A DNA stretch of 60,000 nt from Gnetum montanum (lineage: Eukaryota; Streptophyta; Gnetopsida; Gnetales; Gnetaceae): contig MNCI01004661.1 in assembly GCA_015680685.1 (NCBI GenBank), positions 1,819,318-1,879,317 on the forward strand. The letters are read 5' to 3'. Below the pieces are notes generated by a model, which saw nothing but the letters and a program-made list of their open reading frames with translations, had not been told where the DNA came from and made no database searches. This document shows positions 1 through 11,290 of this stretch, piece by piece (the stretch's first letter is position 1; the number at the start of each line of letters is the position of its first letter). A program made the position numbers and the translations under genes.

Positions 1-104
1 CTTTTTTATGGTTTTATTTTTTTAGTGTTAATGTTATTTTTTCTTCCAAGTTTTGTATTTATGAGTTGTTTTGTTATACTTACCTATTCTTTCTTTTGTT
101 GTAG

Positions 105-173
105 GGACCTAGTAATGATGAGGTTGGTCCTAGTGGAGTAGGAGTGGATGGTGAGGAGGATTTTGAGGGCTAG
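105..173 (+). other. Possible terminal exon with acidic tail
   Basis: A pyrimidine-rich stretch ending in GTAG (101-104) is followed by 22 codons and TAG at 171-173. The peptide is rich in Gly, Ser, Asp and Glu (GPSNDEVGPSGVGVDGEEDF), as in C-terminal tails of plant transposase or retroelement proteins. There is no domain and no second exon in view, so this is a weak call. The rest of 1-579 shows no gene. Confidence 0.18.
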
Positions 174-579
174 CCCCCTCCTAGTACTGATGCATGAGCT
201 AACTATTAATTCAACTTTAGCTATTAAATGTTTTGGATTTTTGGATGTTTAATGGAAATATATGATGGATAGATGTAATGATATGGATCTAATCATGGAA
301 TAATATGCTGGAATTCTATTACCATATTGGCATTTCAATATTTATTTATTTTTATGTGTTTTCTCTTTTATTTTTTCATTGTTTTTCTTATTTTCTCAAG
401 TATATTGTAAATATATGCGTGTAGCTGAATGTAAAATGGGACTTCAAAATGTATGACAAAATGTAAGGTAAATATTTGTAAAAGAAACGTAGCAATAATG
501 CATGAATTAAAAGTGCAACTTGTAACATGTAAATGACATAACGTAATGAAAGTTTGTAAACTTGCGACTTACTAAGCTT

Positions 580-835
580 TAGTTTAAGGCCATTTTGGGC
601 CATGCACATTAGTTTAAAGTCATGATAGACTTGTATCTGTGTTGAAAGAAAAGAAAGACAGATTACTAGTTTTAGGCCATAGCGGGCCGAAAGTGATAAC
701 GGTTTTGGGAAACTCAAAAGGAACCAACCATTTCTGACTGTGGCTAGTTTAATGTCATTATGGACATTCACTAGCAATTTAATGTCATACTAGACAGTTG
801 GTAGTTTAACATCATTCCGGATACTTGGTAGTTTG
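580..835. repeat. Degenerate ~27-bp direct repeats
   Basis: The motif AGTTTAA-(A/T)G-(G/T)CCAT followed by a short GG(A/C)C box recurs near 580, 610, 667, 746, 775 and 803. The last three copies are head to tail at 27-29 bp spacing and each ends in CACTAG or TTGGTAG. It lies just beyond the protease end of element E and may be part of its untranslated region. Confidence 0.45.
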
Positions 836-865
836 CTCTAGTTATTTGAGTTGTTTTTTTATTTT

Positions 866-1480
866 TCATAGCTTGACATGAGGGGTAGGACATGTAGGTA
901 TGATCTTATACTCCCCTTCCCCTTCACTGGAGATGTTAAAAGGTAGTTCTAACCAAGAGACGTTAGTAGGAATGGCTCCTATGTCTATGTCATCTAGTGC
1001 TTCCTTAGTTTCAATAGGATCATGAGTTAACGGTTGGTTCATGTCTTGAAGTGTGCTCATGGTTTCTTGTTTAGGCTCAGAGAACTCAATTTCCAACCCT
1101 TGATCCATTCCTGGGTGCAAGGAAGTGAGTGATGTTGTCATGTCCCCATGTATGATGATTTCACTGCCCTCATAAGGTAGGTGGATTTCTTGATGGATAG
1201 GTAAGGATACAGCTCTAAGTTGAGCTAGCCAAGGTTGTCCTAAAATCAGATTGAACCTTGGCATTTCATCAACCACTATGAATTCAATCTATGTGGGGAA
1301 CTGGTTCCCTACTATGAAATCCAAGGTAAGCATTCCTTTTACCATGACATGGGAACCACTGAAGGACTTTATAAAATATGTTGTTGTGGGCCGTATTTAC
1401 TTTGTAAGACCTAGTTTTTTGATGATAGGAAAGGGTATTACGTTTGTTGTTGCACCATCATCGACATGCACCCTACGTAT
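866..1480 (-). pseudogene. Retropepsin-like protease of element E
   Basis: Read leftwards, the active-site motif DDGATTNVI (plus-strand 1440-1462) is followed by an aliphatic stretch and then ILGQPWL (about 1210-1245). Together these are the two ends of a retroviral-type aspartic protease domain, which would process the Gag-Pol polyprotein. Two stops break the frame between them. The clean open segment 866-1276 carries the PR C-terminus and a 100-residue acidic linker rich in Glu, Thr and Pro. No RT follows. The D-S/D-G-A pattern makes the family secure; activity is excluded by the stops. Confidence 0.65.
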
Positions 1481-2137
1481 CTTGAAGTGGTTGACTTGTA
1501 TTGTTATGAACATAGGGGCTGTAGTAGCCTCCCTAGTTTTCTCATCTCACCTAATATCATTGGCACGAAACTCTAGGGATGTGGGCCTCGATTCTTGAGG
1601 TCATGGAGATAATACTACGTAAATGGATGGCTCATCCATGGGAAGGTCCTTGCTAACAGGAATTGAAGTCAACATATGCACGAGAGCTTCTCGATGTACC
1701 AGTGAGGTCATTACTAGATCATATAGGCTTAAGGAGGTGTTCTTTTGTTTCAAAGCTTGTGTGACTTGGGTCAATGCACTTGCTAAATCCTTACCACTTG
1801 GAATTCTTTTGTCTGTGGAGACTTGGTCCATTTGACCTAGTATTCGTATCTCTTATGGAGGTATTCTTGTGTTAGCAACTAGGGATGTTAAGGTTGGGAC
1901 ATTGGGAGTACCGGTATTTTTGCCTTAATGACTCATGCTAGGCTCATTGGTGGATGAGACCATAGGAACAACATTTAGTAGTATGGGCTTTGGTGGTCCT
2001 AATTTGTGCTCATGATGTTCTCTTTCTAGGTGCTCTCTTGATAGCCTATTAGCAAGGCATTCTCACAGGGGTTGTGGGGGAATGGTAGGGGGTTGCATGT
2101 TAGGGTGTTTTGGCACCTGGATCACAAAGGGAGTGGG

Positions 2138-3565
2138 TCATTTTTCTGATGGTGTGGTTGTTGTTGCAACAAAAGGAGGTACGCGAATGAAGAATGGATT
2201 TTGTGATGTAGGGGATGTGTGTATGATGAAAGGAGTTTGGGGAGGCATTGGGGTAGATGTAGTTTTAGAAGGCCTACGAATTACAAGATGTTTTTGAGGG
2301 ACACCTTGTCCATTCTCCACATGGATAGTGTTAATCACATATGGTGGTGTGTCATTAGTATTGAGAGGATCCTTGTAGACCCCCATGGGTTGGTTTTTGA
2401 GCTTTACTAGGTTTTCCTCATCAAATACTATTTCACCCTTGTCAATCATGCATTGTATATCTTTTTTTAAGGTGAAACAGTAGTCTGTTCCATGTCCACA
2501 TTATTGGTGATATTCGAAAAACCTATCCAACCTAAAGCCTCTTGGAATGGGGGGCTCATCAGCTATTGCTAAGGTTGGGTCTTTAGCCAACTCACAGAAT
2601 CTATCATGTTTTTAGGACTTGATGGGGAACATTTGTTTGTGTTTGATTAACCTAGCCCTTAGAAGTTGATCTAATAATTGTGAAGGCTTCATAGGCAAGG
2701 GTGTGTATTGGATAGGATCTTTTCATTCAAATGTATGAGTGTGACCCATGTTTATGATTTTACTTAAGGAAGATTCGAGTGTAGGCATAGAAGTGGTTCT
2801 TTCATGGTTAGTTGGAGCAGTGGGTTGTTTTCCTCTTTGGCTTGAATTGTTTGGTCGGGCTATCGTGGCCACCGCTACTACCGTTGATTTACATTTATCC
2901 TTGTCTTTCCTCATATGTTGGCTCTTAAAGGCTAAGTAAGTCAAGTCATTACTTGATTGCGTCGCCTCTTCTATGTTCTTGATTTGTGCGAATGCTTGAC
3001 TCAAAATACAAGCACTCAAATAATAAATTTTTGAATTAACAAAGTCATTCACTGTAGCCTTAAGAATGGTAAGCAGGTATGTCTCAAGTATGGGCTCGTG
3101 AAGTTCATTAAGGGCTGCACTCCACCTTTGGATAAATTTTCGTACTAGCTCTAACGACGCTTTTTTAATCTGAATCAAACCATCTAGTGTGGCTTCAAGC
3201 TTTAAATTATATTTAAAATGGGTAACGAATTGATGTAACAAATCCTCTAGAGAGGATATGGAGTTATGGGGTAAAGCTTGGTATCAATCTAAGGCTCTTC
3301 CTGTCAAGGACATAGCAAATACACGTAAAATTGCATGAGGCCAGGCTTGAAGAAATAAACATTCTAATCAAAATGTTACCAGATGGGTGTTTGGATCTCC
3401 CTCTCCATTGTATTTGATTAGTTGAGGTAATGAGATTCCCTTTGGCAAGGTTAATGGTGGAACTAAAGGGTGGATTGGGTCATCTTGGTAGAAGTCCAGC
3501 ACCTTGACTTTCTCAATGTTTGCAGTTTTAAGGTGCTTTAACTCCTTGGTTAATGAGTGCATCAT
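2138..3565 (-). pseudogene. Gag of element E
   Basis: The first open piece (3565-3368) holds LPQLIKYNGEGDP, a start typical of plant gypsy gag (retrotrans_gag family). The next (3241-2723) carries the helical capsid core and a basic, polar tail. Around 2515-2440 is a zinc-knuckle-like stretch with CGHGTDYCFTLKKDI followed by a MIDKGEI segment, a pattern seen in Tat-lineage gag proteins. The 2449-2138 piece is a proline- and threonine-rich linker. At least three frame breaks separate these pieces. Gag would form the cytoplasmic virus-like particle and bind the RNA. Confidence 0.65.
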
Positions 3566-4365
3566 TTTTTTTTGTCAGGATGGGTTTTTGTATGGGCATG
3601 AGGACTGGGCTCAACGTTGGGCATGTGTTAAGAAGCAAGTCATGAGTGGTGAGAATTTGAAGGGTTGTACGCTTGATTAATTTAGCATGAGTAAACTAGT
3701 GTGAGTTTAAGCAAGCTGGGCTTGAGCAAGCTCAGCTCGAGTTTGGAGCCTAGTCCACACAATGTTTAGGGTAGCATGATCAATGTTTGGATAGGATGGT
3801 AAACAAGGTAGGCCCTCCTTCTAGCTTCAATTTACTGTACTGACCAAAATTGTTGGTGTGATGCTAGAAGGAAAAACAAACACCAAAAGATTGTCAGAGA
3901 GATATAGCCAACCCTACCTTTGATTGATGGTAAGCTAGAAAAGGAAACAAAGGTAGAGTTCCTTGGATGGTTTGAACGCAAATCAACCAAGGACTTCCTC
4001 GAGCGTAAGCTATGGCTAGCACTGGGGTTACCATAATTGATGACGTACGAAATGTAAACAGTGACGCATGAAATACAAAATAGAGTGTATGCAAAACTGT
4101 ATTGTAAACAAAGCATAAATAGAGTGAACAATGTAAATGGAAGGAAATAATTAACTATAATCTATTGCTTAACAAAGATGTGCATCGGTCAAAGCATAGT
4201 TATGTGTGTGGATGGCAAGTCAAGCGCTAAGCCCTGGGGGTGATGTGTTTACAGGTGCTTGGATGCTAGGAGTCACGTGTGCCTAAGCATCCAAAGTTGC
4301 TAGTCAATGCTCCCAAAGCCATCAACCTTCAAAATTGCCAACCCTATTTTTGTGAATGGATGGGG

Positions 4366-4373
4366 TATTTATA
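4366..4373 (-). promoter_or_regulatory. TATA box in LTR of element E
   Basis: Minus-strand TATAAATA followed by a CCCC run. It sits about 800 bases upstream of the gag start (3565), as expected of an LTR promoter. Confidence 0.5.
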
Positions 4374-4784
4374 AGGTTTGGCTAGGCTCAGGCATAGAAT
4401 TCATGGATGAAATGAACGGTTGAGAGATGAGAGGAAAATGAATCATGTGACAAGTGTTTGATGGAAAACTGCATATGAGTTGGATACACGTAGGTAGCCT
4501 ATGTTTTTGAACAGATGTACTATATCTTACAGGGTGCATTTTAGCTTATGCAAGCTAGCTTATGCCCATAGAAGCACATACAATTTGGAGTGTAAGAGCT
4601 TGATAGGTTGGCAAATGGAAAAAATTTACAATGAAAATGATAATGTACAATAAGAGAAATTGACTCCAACTCGCTTGATCCATGGATTGACTACTGCAAG
4701 ATGTTGATTTGAGTGGTTTTGTGGCTATTTAAGGCATTTCTATTCCAAAAAAGCTTCTAGCATGAGTTCTCAACATGTGTTTGA

Positions 4785-5410
4785 TGTGTACTCACGTTGC
4801 CAGCATGACCTTAGCATGACTTGATGTAAATGACACATTTCACACCAATTTTTGATTTTTTTGAAGCTTGTTGTTTGAATGCAACAATTGCCTGACTATG
4901 GTTGACCTTGAGAGTAATATTTATGTCAAAAATTGAGCTTGGATGTTCCTTGTTTTGAACCACTTTGGTAGCTCACGTTGGACTCACGCTGCTAGCATGA
5001 GCTCAGCGTGACCACAACGTGAGCTACAGAAACTTTGCAATTTTAGACCTAAAATTTTGAATTCTAGAGGCTAGGACTTGAAGTTCTCAACAATGAACCC
5101 TAAGGATGACTTGCACCTTTGAAATCAAACCATTTCAACTTGGTTTTAAGGCTCTCAGATTTGGTCACACTGTGCTCATGCTGCTAGCATGACCTCAGCG
5201 TGACCATAGCGTGAGTGAGAAAATTTGTACAATTTGACACAAAATTTGAACTCCCAAATGTTGATACTTGAAGTGGAAAATAGTGACCCTTTAGGACGGC
5301 ATGCACCCTCATATTGGACCATCTTTAACTTGATTTTGGAGTCGTTGGAGTTGCTGACGCTGAGGACAAGGTGGCTTGATAAGCCGAGTGTGAGTTACAT
5401 GCCTTAGTCA
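4785..5410. repeat. ~186-bp tandem repeats with palindromic core
   Basis: A core related to CTCACGCTGCTAGCATGAG-CTCAGCGTGACC recurs near 4793, 4984, 5169 and 5355, at spacings of about 191, 185 and 186 bp. Inter-core parts also align: an AAAATTTGAA-like stretch, a CTTGAAG/CTTGAAGTGG box and a TTTTAAGGCTCT/TTTTGGAGTCGT box each appear at the same offset. The copy at 4970-5025 is an imperfect 56-bp palindrome with outer arms AGCTCACGTT/AACGTGAGCT and inner arms TCACGCTG/CAGCGTGA. Confidence 0.7.
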
Positions 5411-5489
5411 AATTTTTGTCTCCCAAAAGCTCAAGAGGCTTTGAGTGGTTCTTGTTTCCAAGTGTTAGGCCAAAATTAGTGGTGTTTCA

Positions 5490-5869
5490 CATAGTTCTTG
5501 GTGACCCAATAGTGAATACATGGGTTTAGGACATGTACAGAAAGTAGGTCTAGATGCTTAAGTTAGGGCTAGTTAGAGACTAGTTAGTTAGTTAAATTAA
5601 ATTAGTCACTAAATTACTTCATCTCTATCTTTAAGCATAAAAACCATAAAACATAAAATGATAAAAATCATATGCATTGATTAGACTTCACCATATCTTT
5701 GTACTTCACAAGTGTAATTGGGAAGACAACGAATGACCTCTAGGGCAAGATTCACTTCCTAGAAAACTAGTGTACTGAAAGCTAGAGAGTCAATGGAATT
5801 TAACTAGATTGCACATGAATGCTTCTGATTCATATGGTTGGGCATAGGGGAACCTTCAACCACTCATCA
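5490..5869 (+). repeat. Truncated LTR, D family (R-U5 part)
   Basis: From CATAG at about 5490 the sequence follows the 3' part of the D LTR (50355-50732): the TGGGTTTAGGAC box, GTACAGAAAGT, TTAGTTAGTTAAATTAAATT, and the end CACTCATCA at 5869. The left part is missing exactly where element E begins, so E probably inserted here and the rest lies off the left edge. No PBS follows, so this was a 3' LTR or a solo LTR. Confidence 0.65.
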
Positions 5870-6176
5870 CTAATATTTTTTAATCTTATATAAACTTGCA
5901 AGTCACAAATAACATGTTGGTTTCTAGATTACTTATCTACCATAAACCTGCGTTATCATTGTTTATGCACATGATAATTTTTATGGAAACATATTGGAAA
6001 TAGTGAAATTAAAATCTAAACTTTTTTCTCAAAAGTAACACCCATTCACTATTGACAAGGACACTATTTTATTACAAATGATGAAATAAAAAGGCATATC
6101 ATATTTTAACATGCTACTCGGTTATGTCAACTCATCATGATAGTTTTCTTATGGAGCCTGTTTACTATGCTATTAT
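5870..6176. other. Unassigned AT-rich flank, former expansin upstream DNA
   Basis: No repeat family or gene is recognised. Because the copia element begins at 6177 and its other end adjoins the expansin pseudogene at 34676, this stretch would have lain directly upstream of that gene before the insertion. That is inference from the insertion map only. Confidence 0.4.
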
Positions 6177-6621
6177 TGTAATAGTTTATGGAAAAAAAAA
6201 AATTTGTAAGGGTTCCATAAATGTGAATGTTATGGGAAAATCAATGGTTTCATAAAAGAGATTATTATAGGAAAATCTACAGTTACCACAAGAGCGATCT
6301 CATATTTGCCATTTAAACCAAAAGTTTGGTAACTGAAATTTTTCTAACCTATAAAATGTTCTTGATGGGAGAACAAAAGCACAAGAAAAAATCATAGTAG
6401 TGTTATAGTTTTTATCCTTATCACAAATGATCAGAGTCTACATACACCATCATTGTTGAGTGTCAATGTGACAAAAGAATCAGAACACTTACCACAACAA
6501 GTTCATGCAAAGGAATTAATGGCTAGAGGTTAGTTTCGATTTATTTCCACATATTTGATTCCTTGTGAGATTTGGTTATTGTGTCATTTGGTCAATGTTT
6601 TTTGCAACAGTTTTTCCAACA
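6177..6621 (+). repeat. Copia 5' LTR
   Basis: It starts TGTAATAG and ends TTTTTCCAACA. It matches 34202-34675 along its length: the CATAAATGTGA box, CCACAAGAG, the TCATATTTGCCATTTAAAC block, TTATCACAAATG, and ATTCCTT near the end. It is shorter than the 3' LTR mainly because it has fewer of the 45-bp units. Confidence 0.8.
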
Positions 6622-6648
6622 TTTAATATCAGAGAAAGGTTTGATCTC
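6622..6648 (+). other. Copia primer-binding site and leader stub
   Basis: TAATATCAGAGA (6624-6635) corresponds to TGGTATCAGAGC, the usual plant copia site complementary to the 3' end of initiator methionine tRNA, with three changes. The leader continues to 6648, is interrupted by element A, and resumes at 13983. ATCTC (6644-6648) and GTCTC (13983-13987) are the probable target duplication of element A, four of five bases alike. Confidence 0.65.
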
Positions 6649-7586
6649 TGATGGGACATGATATCGCATGGGCCATGATATCGCGTACGCGATATCGCAG
6701 CAGTCGCTATATCGCATCCCTCGCAATATCGCATAGATGATATTATGTCTTCCCCTACGATATCATGTACACGATATCATGATGTGCCATCATATCTATA
6801 AATAAGAGGAAGCTCTCCCTTGTTTCCTCATCCTAGGCTAGAAGTAGGAAAACTCTGGCAAATTGATCACTCCAAAGATAGAATATTTTTCATGTGGCCA
6901 AAGTAGGAGTCCCAAAGTGAACAGATCTTTATTTGAGCAAACATTGTACCTGAACACAAGTTTGTGTACACCAATAAAGACGAGTTTTCTGGATAAACCT
7001 TGCAGTGCATGGAATAGGATTTTATTACCTGTTATTTATTACATGTTATTTACTATTTTCCTAGTAACGCGGAATGAGTACGACTTGATTATGAGCATTT
7101 AAGGATGTGTATGGATAATCAAAGAACAAATGCTCATCGTGCTTAGATTCTCTCAACACTTTCCTCCTAGTTAAGTGCCTCAGTATGATCACTTCGAGCA
7201 CGTGCATTATGCGTGGGATCCCAGCAACGATTAGCATTTGGTAACCACGTTTGCATCGGTTCAAGGTGTGTATAGTAAGTGGGAATGGATGCTAATGCTA
7301 GGTAATTTAGACTTAGTTCATTAGTTAGAGTTGGTAATTAGTCTTCTCAACCCTTCACCTTGTTAGCATAGGAGACATAAAATATAAAAGACTATAAAAA
7401 TCATATACCTCAGACTTGCTTAACCATACACCATGACAACTACAAGTAAGTTTGGGAAGACAACAAATAATTAACCCTAAGTGTTCCATGGGGCGTGTAG
7501 GCACTTAGTCTACAAAGTTTGACCAGATCACGCGTGCTATGCTCGTATTCGTATGGTTGAGTGTAGGGGTATCTCACTACTCATCG
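6649..7586 (+). repeat. 5' LTR of element A
   Basis: It starts TGATGGGAC and ends ACTCATCG, where the 3' LTR has ACTCATCA. U3 holds a cluster of GATATCGC-type palindromes (6659-6780). A TATA box follows at 6797, R contains AATAAA (about 6973), and U5 has the GTGTAGGGGTA box near its end. It is 938 bp against 873 bp for the 3' LTR; the extra length is mainly in the palindrome cluster. Confidence 0.85.
6797..6805 (+). promoter_or_regulatory. TATA box in 5' LTR of A
   Basis: TATAAATAA followed by GAGG. The same box is at 13179-13187 in the 3' LTR and, inverted, at 59245-59253 in the solo LTR, so it is conserved in the family. Confidence 0.65.
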
Positions 7587-7587
7587 T

Positions 7588-7605
7588 TGGTGCTGTTGCT
7601 AGGGA
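7588..7605 (+). other. Primer-binding site of A (tRNA-Asp type)
   Basis: TGGTGCTGTTGCTAGGGA lies one base after the LTR. It aligns to TGGCGCCGTTGCCGGGGA, the plant site complementary to aspartate tRNA, with every difference in a former CpG position. Confidence 0.7.
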
Positions 7606-7725
7606 CTAAGTGTTTGTGTGCCAAATAGAACATAGGATATCACTCACATCATTAGGAGCCTAAACAGACCTTCGGGTTAATTAATAGAAAAAATTATATA
7701 ACAGTAAATTAGCACACCGATAAAA

Positions 7726-10050
7726 ATGTCTTCTTCTAACAAAAGAAACTCACCGCCTAGGGATAATACATGAAACAATTGGCAATCAAAAACACATAAC
7801 CAAAATCTGCTAAGTCCTAAACAATACAAGATAGTTTATACTCATCCCGATGAGGATATTTCAAACTTTACCTTTATCCCCCATCAAGATGAACAACTGT
7901 GATGGAGAGATTTGTAAGGTAACATTGTGTTACCCCCAGATCGATTAGTCTCTAACATTCTCTTCCATGCTTTAGCACAAATAGGCATGACATAATTATA
8001 TGTTGAATACGTTGCAATAGGTTTTAACATAAGGGATTATCATCCCACAACTACACAACGTATGAGGGGCTTAAGGTAGGAGAGTCAACATACACAATTG
8101 AAGGACAAAGGTTCGCATGTCCTTAGCAAAATAGGAGATGAGGAACTCATTATCATGGGTTCTCTAATAGATGATGTTCCTCCTTCTATTGATGGTAAGG
8201 AGGCTGGGTATCAGAACCTACACTCAACAATACATAACATTGATTCTGATCCTCATGAACACTAACTGTTCATAGAGGGAACAACAACCCATGAAAAGGA
8301 TAGGCACTTAGATCGCCATCACGATTAGGGCCATAGCATCTGAAGAGAAGTCAAGAAACATCATCATGGTGATGGTTCCCCTTCTTCTTCCTCTTCTTCA
8401 CATTACTCACCCTCTCCTTTCACATCTAGGCATAGCCACCATGAACATAACGGTGAGGATAGAGGTAGGAAGGACGAAAAACCTCAACAAGAAAGTCAAG
8501 AGAGAGGAAAAGGGCAAGGACGTAGGGAAAGAAGGGAACCACGAAGACATCATAAGAAGCATGAAAGAGATGATCATGAAGAGCCCCTACTTGTAACCTG
8601 AAGTATGCTTGACATAATGGAGGCAGTTAGGATTCCAACAAGGCAACAAAAGGATAGTCGGATCAAGCATTTAGATATGAACAATATCCCACGTTTTGAA
8701 GGGGGATACAACGCTGATCTGTAGCATCATGTATAGGCATTCCACGATGCCTGTGCCTTGCAGAATATAGAAAATAAGTGGCAAAAACTTAAGTTGTTTC
8801 CCAATACACTCACCAAAGAAGCAGAGATTTGGTATTGGTCCTTAGAACCAGAAACCATTAGGAGGTGGAGTATGATGCTAGAACTCTTCAACGATAAATA
8901 TTAGACGTACTCTAGAGTGTTTAATTTGCGTAAGCAAATCCAAGGCTAGAAACAAGGTACTTATGAACCCTTGGATGCTTCCATGGCCCACTACTACACA
9001 TTGCTACATTGTTGCTCAGGCCATGGATACGCTCAGCTAGATCAACTTCGCCACATCTTGGATGGGCTAAGGCATGAAACTAGAAGAACCCTTGGGACTT
9101 ATGCCCAGAGGAGATTATCAAAACTTAGAGCCCATGAAGTACATCGCTTGTTGGAACAAGTAGCACAAGCAGAAGGTGAGCTATGCAAGAAGGAAAGTAC
9201 GGAAGAATACAACTGCAACCCCTCCCTTCGAAAGAAGGATATAAAATTTTGTGATGAGGAGGATGAGTCACCACTCGAAGAGTTGGTGAACCAGAAAACC
9301 TTGTCGATCCAAAAATTAACAACCGAGGTATCGGCTAAGATGGACCAATTTTGGGATTCCTTAGACTCAAGACTTGAAAGTGTCTTGAAAATCGTAGAAG
9401 AGTCTAAGGAAGAACGAAGTAGTGACAAAGGTAAGACAAAGCAGAGAAATTCAAGCCCTGCACATAACAAGGGTAAGGAGAAAATTTCTATCTTCGATGA
9501 GGCTGTGGACTCTAACACAGATGATGACGGTGGATGTGAGATCTACCAATATGACCATCCTAAGGGATGTTGTTCAATTATCTCACATTTATAGGAGTCT
9601 AGGGTGTATGCGCTTAATCCAAGACTCAACCAACGGAAAACACCTCAAATGTTACCTTATCCACAAGGTAACCCAAGGTAGTTCCACCAACCACTAACAT
9701 ATTATCCAAGTAGAACTCCACCACAGCCCATCGGATAGCATCAATAGTGGCAATACCCACAATCATGGGGGATGCCACCACTAACACAATAGTACCCTTA
9801 CCGGTAGCCCGACCCTTATGGTTATTATGTGTAGCAGTTGATTTCTCTAGGTGACTTTATGGGTCACACAACTTCCCAACATCACTACAAAGTTTAGGAG
9901 TATTTTAGGAGGACTCCTTCTCCTCCGGGAGGCATCCCACACTCATCTCATCTTCCAAATCCATCCACACCTCTTCCACCTGTAGTCCCCATACACCCTA
10001 CTTCAAAAATGTAAGGCGAACTCCCTACTCAACCGCAACAATGTAATGCT
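7726..10050 (+). pseudogene. Gag of element A
   Basis: The probable start is ATG at 7726 (MSSSNKRNSPP), the same place as in B and D. A stop comes soon after, and several more follow before the longest clean piece, 8971-9594. The capsid core is visible around 8790-8960 (IWYWSLEPETIRRWSMMLEL, the W-x-SL...W..M..LF pattern of retrotrans_gag). Then come a helical basic segment, an acidic stretch, and a zinc-knuckle-like CX2CX3HX4C site whose second Cys is Tyr here (about 9537-9575). The tail is rich in Tyr, Pro and Gln. It would form the particle shell. Confidence 0.75.
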
Positions 10051-10220
10051 GCGATAGCTATAAATATTCAACCTGGTACTGCTTCTGACAACTGTAAAAG
10101 AGAAGGTCTTTCTTCAAAACCAGAAGCCCAGACAAACTCTTGCAACAACAAACGGTTGAGTCGATGTACACATCTCCACCATCTAACACTTCGGAGCACC
10201 CTTCAGTCCAACAATAGAGT

Positions 10221-10990
10221 ATGCATATAGTTATGTTAACACATAACATAACCAACTGGATCAAGGTAGGCCATCTTCCCAGGAAACTATCTATCCCTAG
10301 GAGTCCCCTAATTTATCTACAAATCATTGGGAATGAACCACATAAGGCTCTTCTTGACTCAGGTTTTGGAGTCAATTTAATATCACGAGAAATGTATCAA
10401 GTCTGGAACCTACCCCAACTTAAGAAGAGCAACATCCAACTAGAGTTGGCTGACTAGTCCATCACCATTCCCTTGGGATTGGTGGAGGACATCATTACCA
10501 CTGTGTATGGGTAGTCTTACCCAACCAATTTCCTAGTGATTGAAATCAACAACAATGAAGGGGGCTTTCTAATTATAATGGGAAGACCATGGCTAAGTAC
10601 AGTAGATGTGTACCTAGGGATCTATGATCTTTCCTTGAAAATATCTAAGATAAATATTTATGGAAAGATCGAGAAGAAGAAAGTTTTGTGCATCACATAC
10701 AGTGACTCAGAGGGTGATGACATGGAAGAATGTTTAGCATTGCTTCCATGTGATCGGTGTTCCCAAGAAACACAAATCCAAAGATGCATGTATGTAGCAA
10801 CCACACCAGTAGTAGACACCCCATGCTTAACAGCTACTAGAAAGAGCAACCCAATATGCACAGAGTGAACTGAGGAAACTAATGCTAACAACCAAGGCAT
10901 AAACACATTGGAATATGAGCATCGCCAACTTCCACTTCTCAACCTAAAAACATCAATAGGGAGAAGTTGGGCACTGTTACGAAATTTAAG
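10221..10990 (+). pseudogene. Protease and linker of element A
   Basis: The retropepsin site ALLDSGFGVNLIS (about 10350-10388) is intact. The domain ends at IIMGRPWL (about 10575-10600), followed by a conserved SLKISK segment. A stop at 10456-10458 and another near 10513 break it. The linker after 10660 (KVLCITYSDSEGDD and beyond) matches those in C and D. It is the best-preserved protease site of the four relatives. The frame ends at the deletion junction near 10990. Confidence 0.72.
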
Positions 10991-11087
10991 CAGGCACTCA
11001 TTATTTTGGATCTCTCCCTTTCCATTTAGTCATGGGGGAGATGGCCACCTATTCTGATCATTGGGGGCCCTCAGTTATTTTTAGTTT

Positions 11088-11290
11088 TTGTTTAACACAT
11101 TTTTTTACATGTTTTTGTTTTACATGTTTTTTTCTTACACATTTTTATCTTACACGTTTTTTTCTATACATATTTTTTTTACACATTTTTGTTTTACATG
11201 TTTTTGTCTTACACATTTTTGTCTTACACATTTTTTTTACACGTTTTTGTTTTACATGTTTTTTTTTACAAATTTCTTTAACTTTTCCTG
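11088..11290 (+). repeat. T-rich tandem repeat, ~16-bp units
   Basis: About eleven units of the form TTTTTGTCTTACACA or TTTTTGTTTTACATG. Element C keeps only two such units (43350-43375) and D a degenerate trace (57055-57080), so the array expanded in A. The Phe-rich open frames across it are low complexity, not genes. Confidence 0.65.

Larger units (their letters stand above)
1..5491 (-). mobile_element. Gypsy element E, Tat-like, partial
   Basis: On the minus strand the order is LTR (3851-5491), a leader, gag (from 3565 down to about 2138) and protease (about 1480 to 866). This is the 5' half of a Ty3/gypsy element read leftwards. No reverse transcriptase is recognisable between 865 and 1, so pol is deleted, or the copy is a gag-only derivative, or pol lies beyond the left edge after an insertion. 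The zinc-knuckle region and gag motifs resemble plant Tat elements more than the A-D group, but lineage is inference. The right end abuts a truncated LTR of the D family, as if E had inserted into that LTR. Many stops show it is dead. Confidence 0.7.
3851..5491 (-). repeat. LTR of element E (minus orientation)
   Basis: The left boundary is TG at 3851 beside the gag leader, and the right boundary is a CACA near 5488-5491 where D-family LTR sequence begins. A TATA box lies at 4366-4373 on the minus strand. The part right of it (U3) carries the palindromic ~186-bp repeats. No second LTR is in the window, so both ends are inferred from TG/CA, the TATA position and the neighbours, and the right end could be off by several bases. 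No clear primer-binding site was identified at 3831-3850. Confidence 0.45.

Noticed and set aside
388-777. 129-codon minus-strand open frame
   Set aside because: AT-rich, no domain or homology pattern, and it overlaps the 27-bp repeats. No support as a gene.
1251-1598. 115-codon plus-strand open frame
   Set aside because: Antisense of the protease of element E.
3831-3850. Primer-binding site of element E
   Set aside because: The complement (ATTTTGGTCAGTACAGTAAA) does not match a common plant tRNA end well enough to call.
9099-9518. 139-codon minus-strand open frame
   Set aside because: Antisense of the open part of gag in element A.
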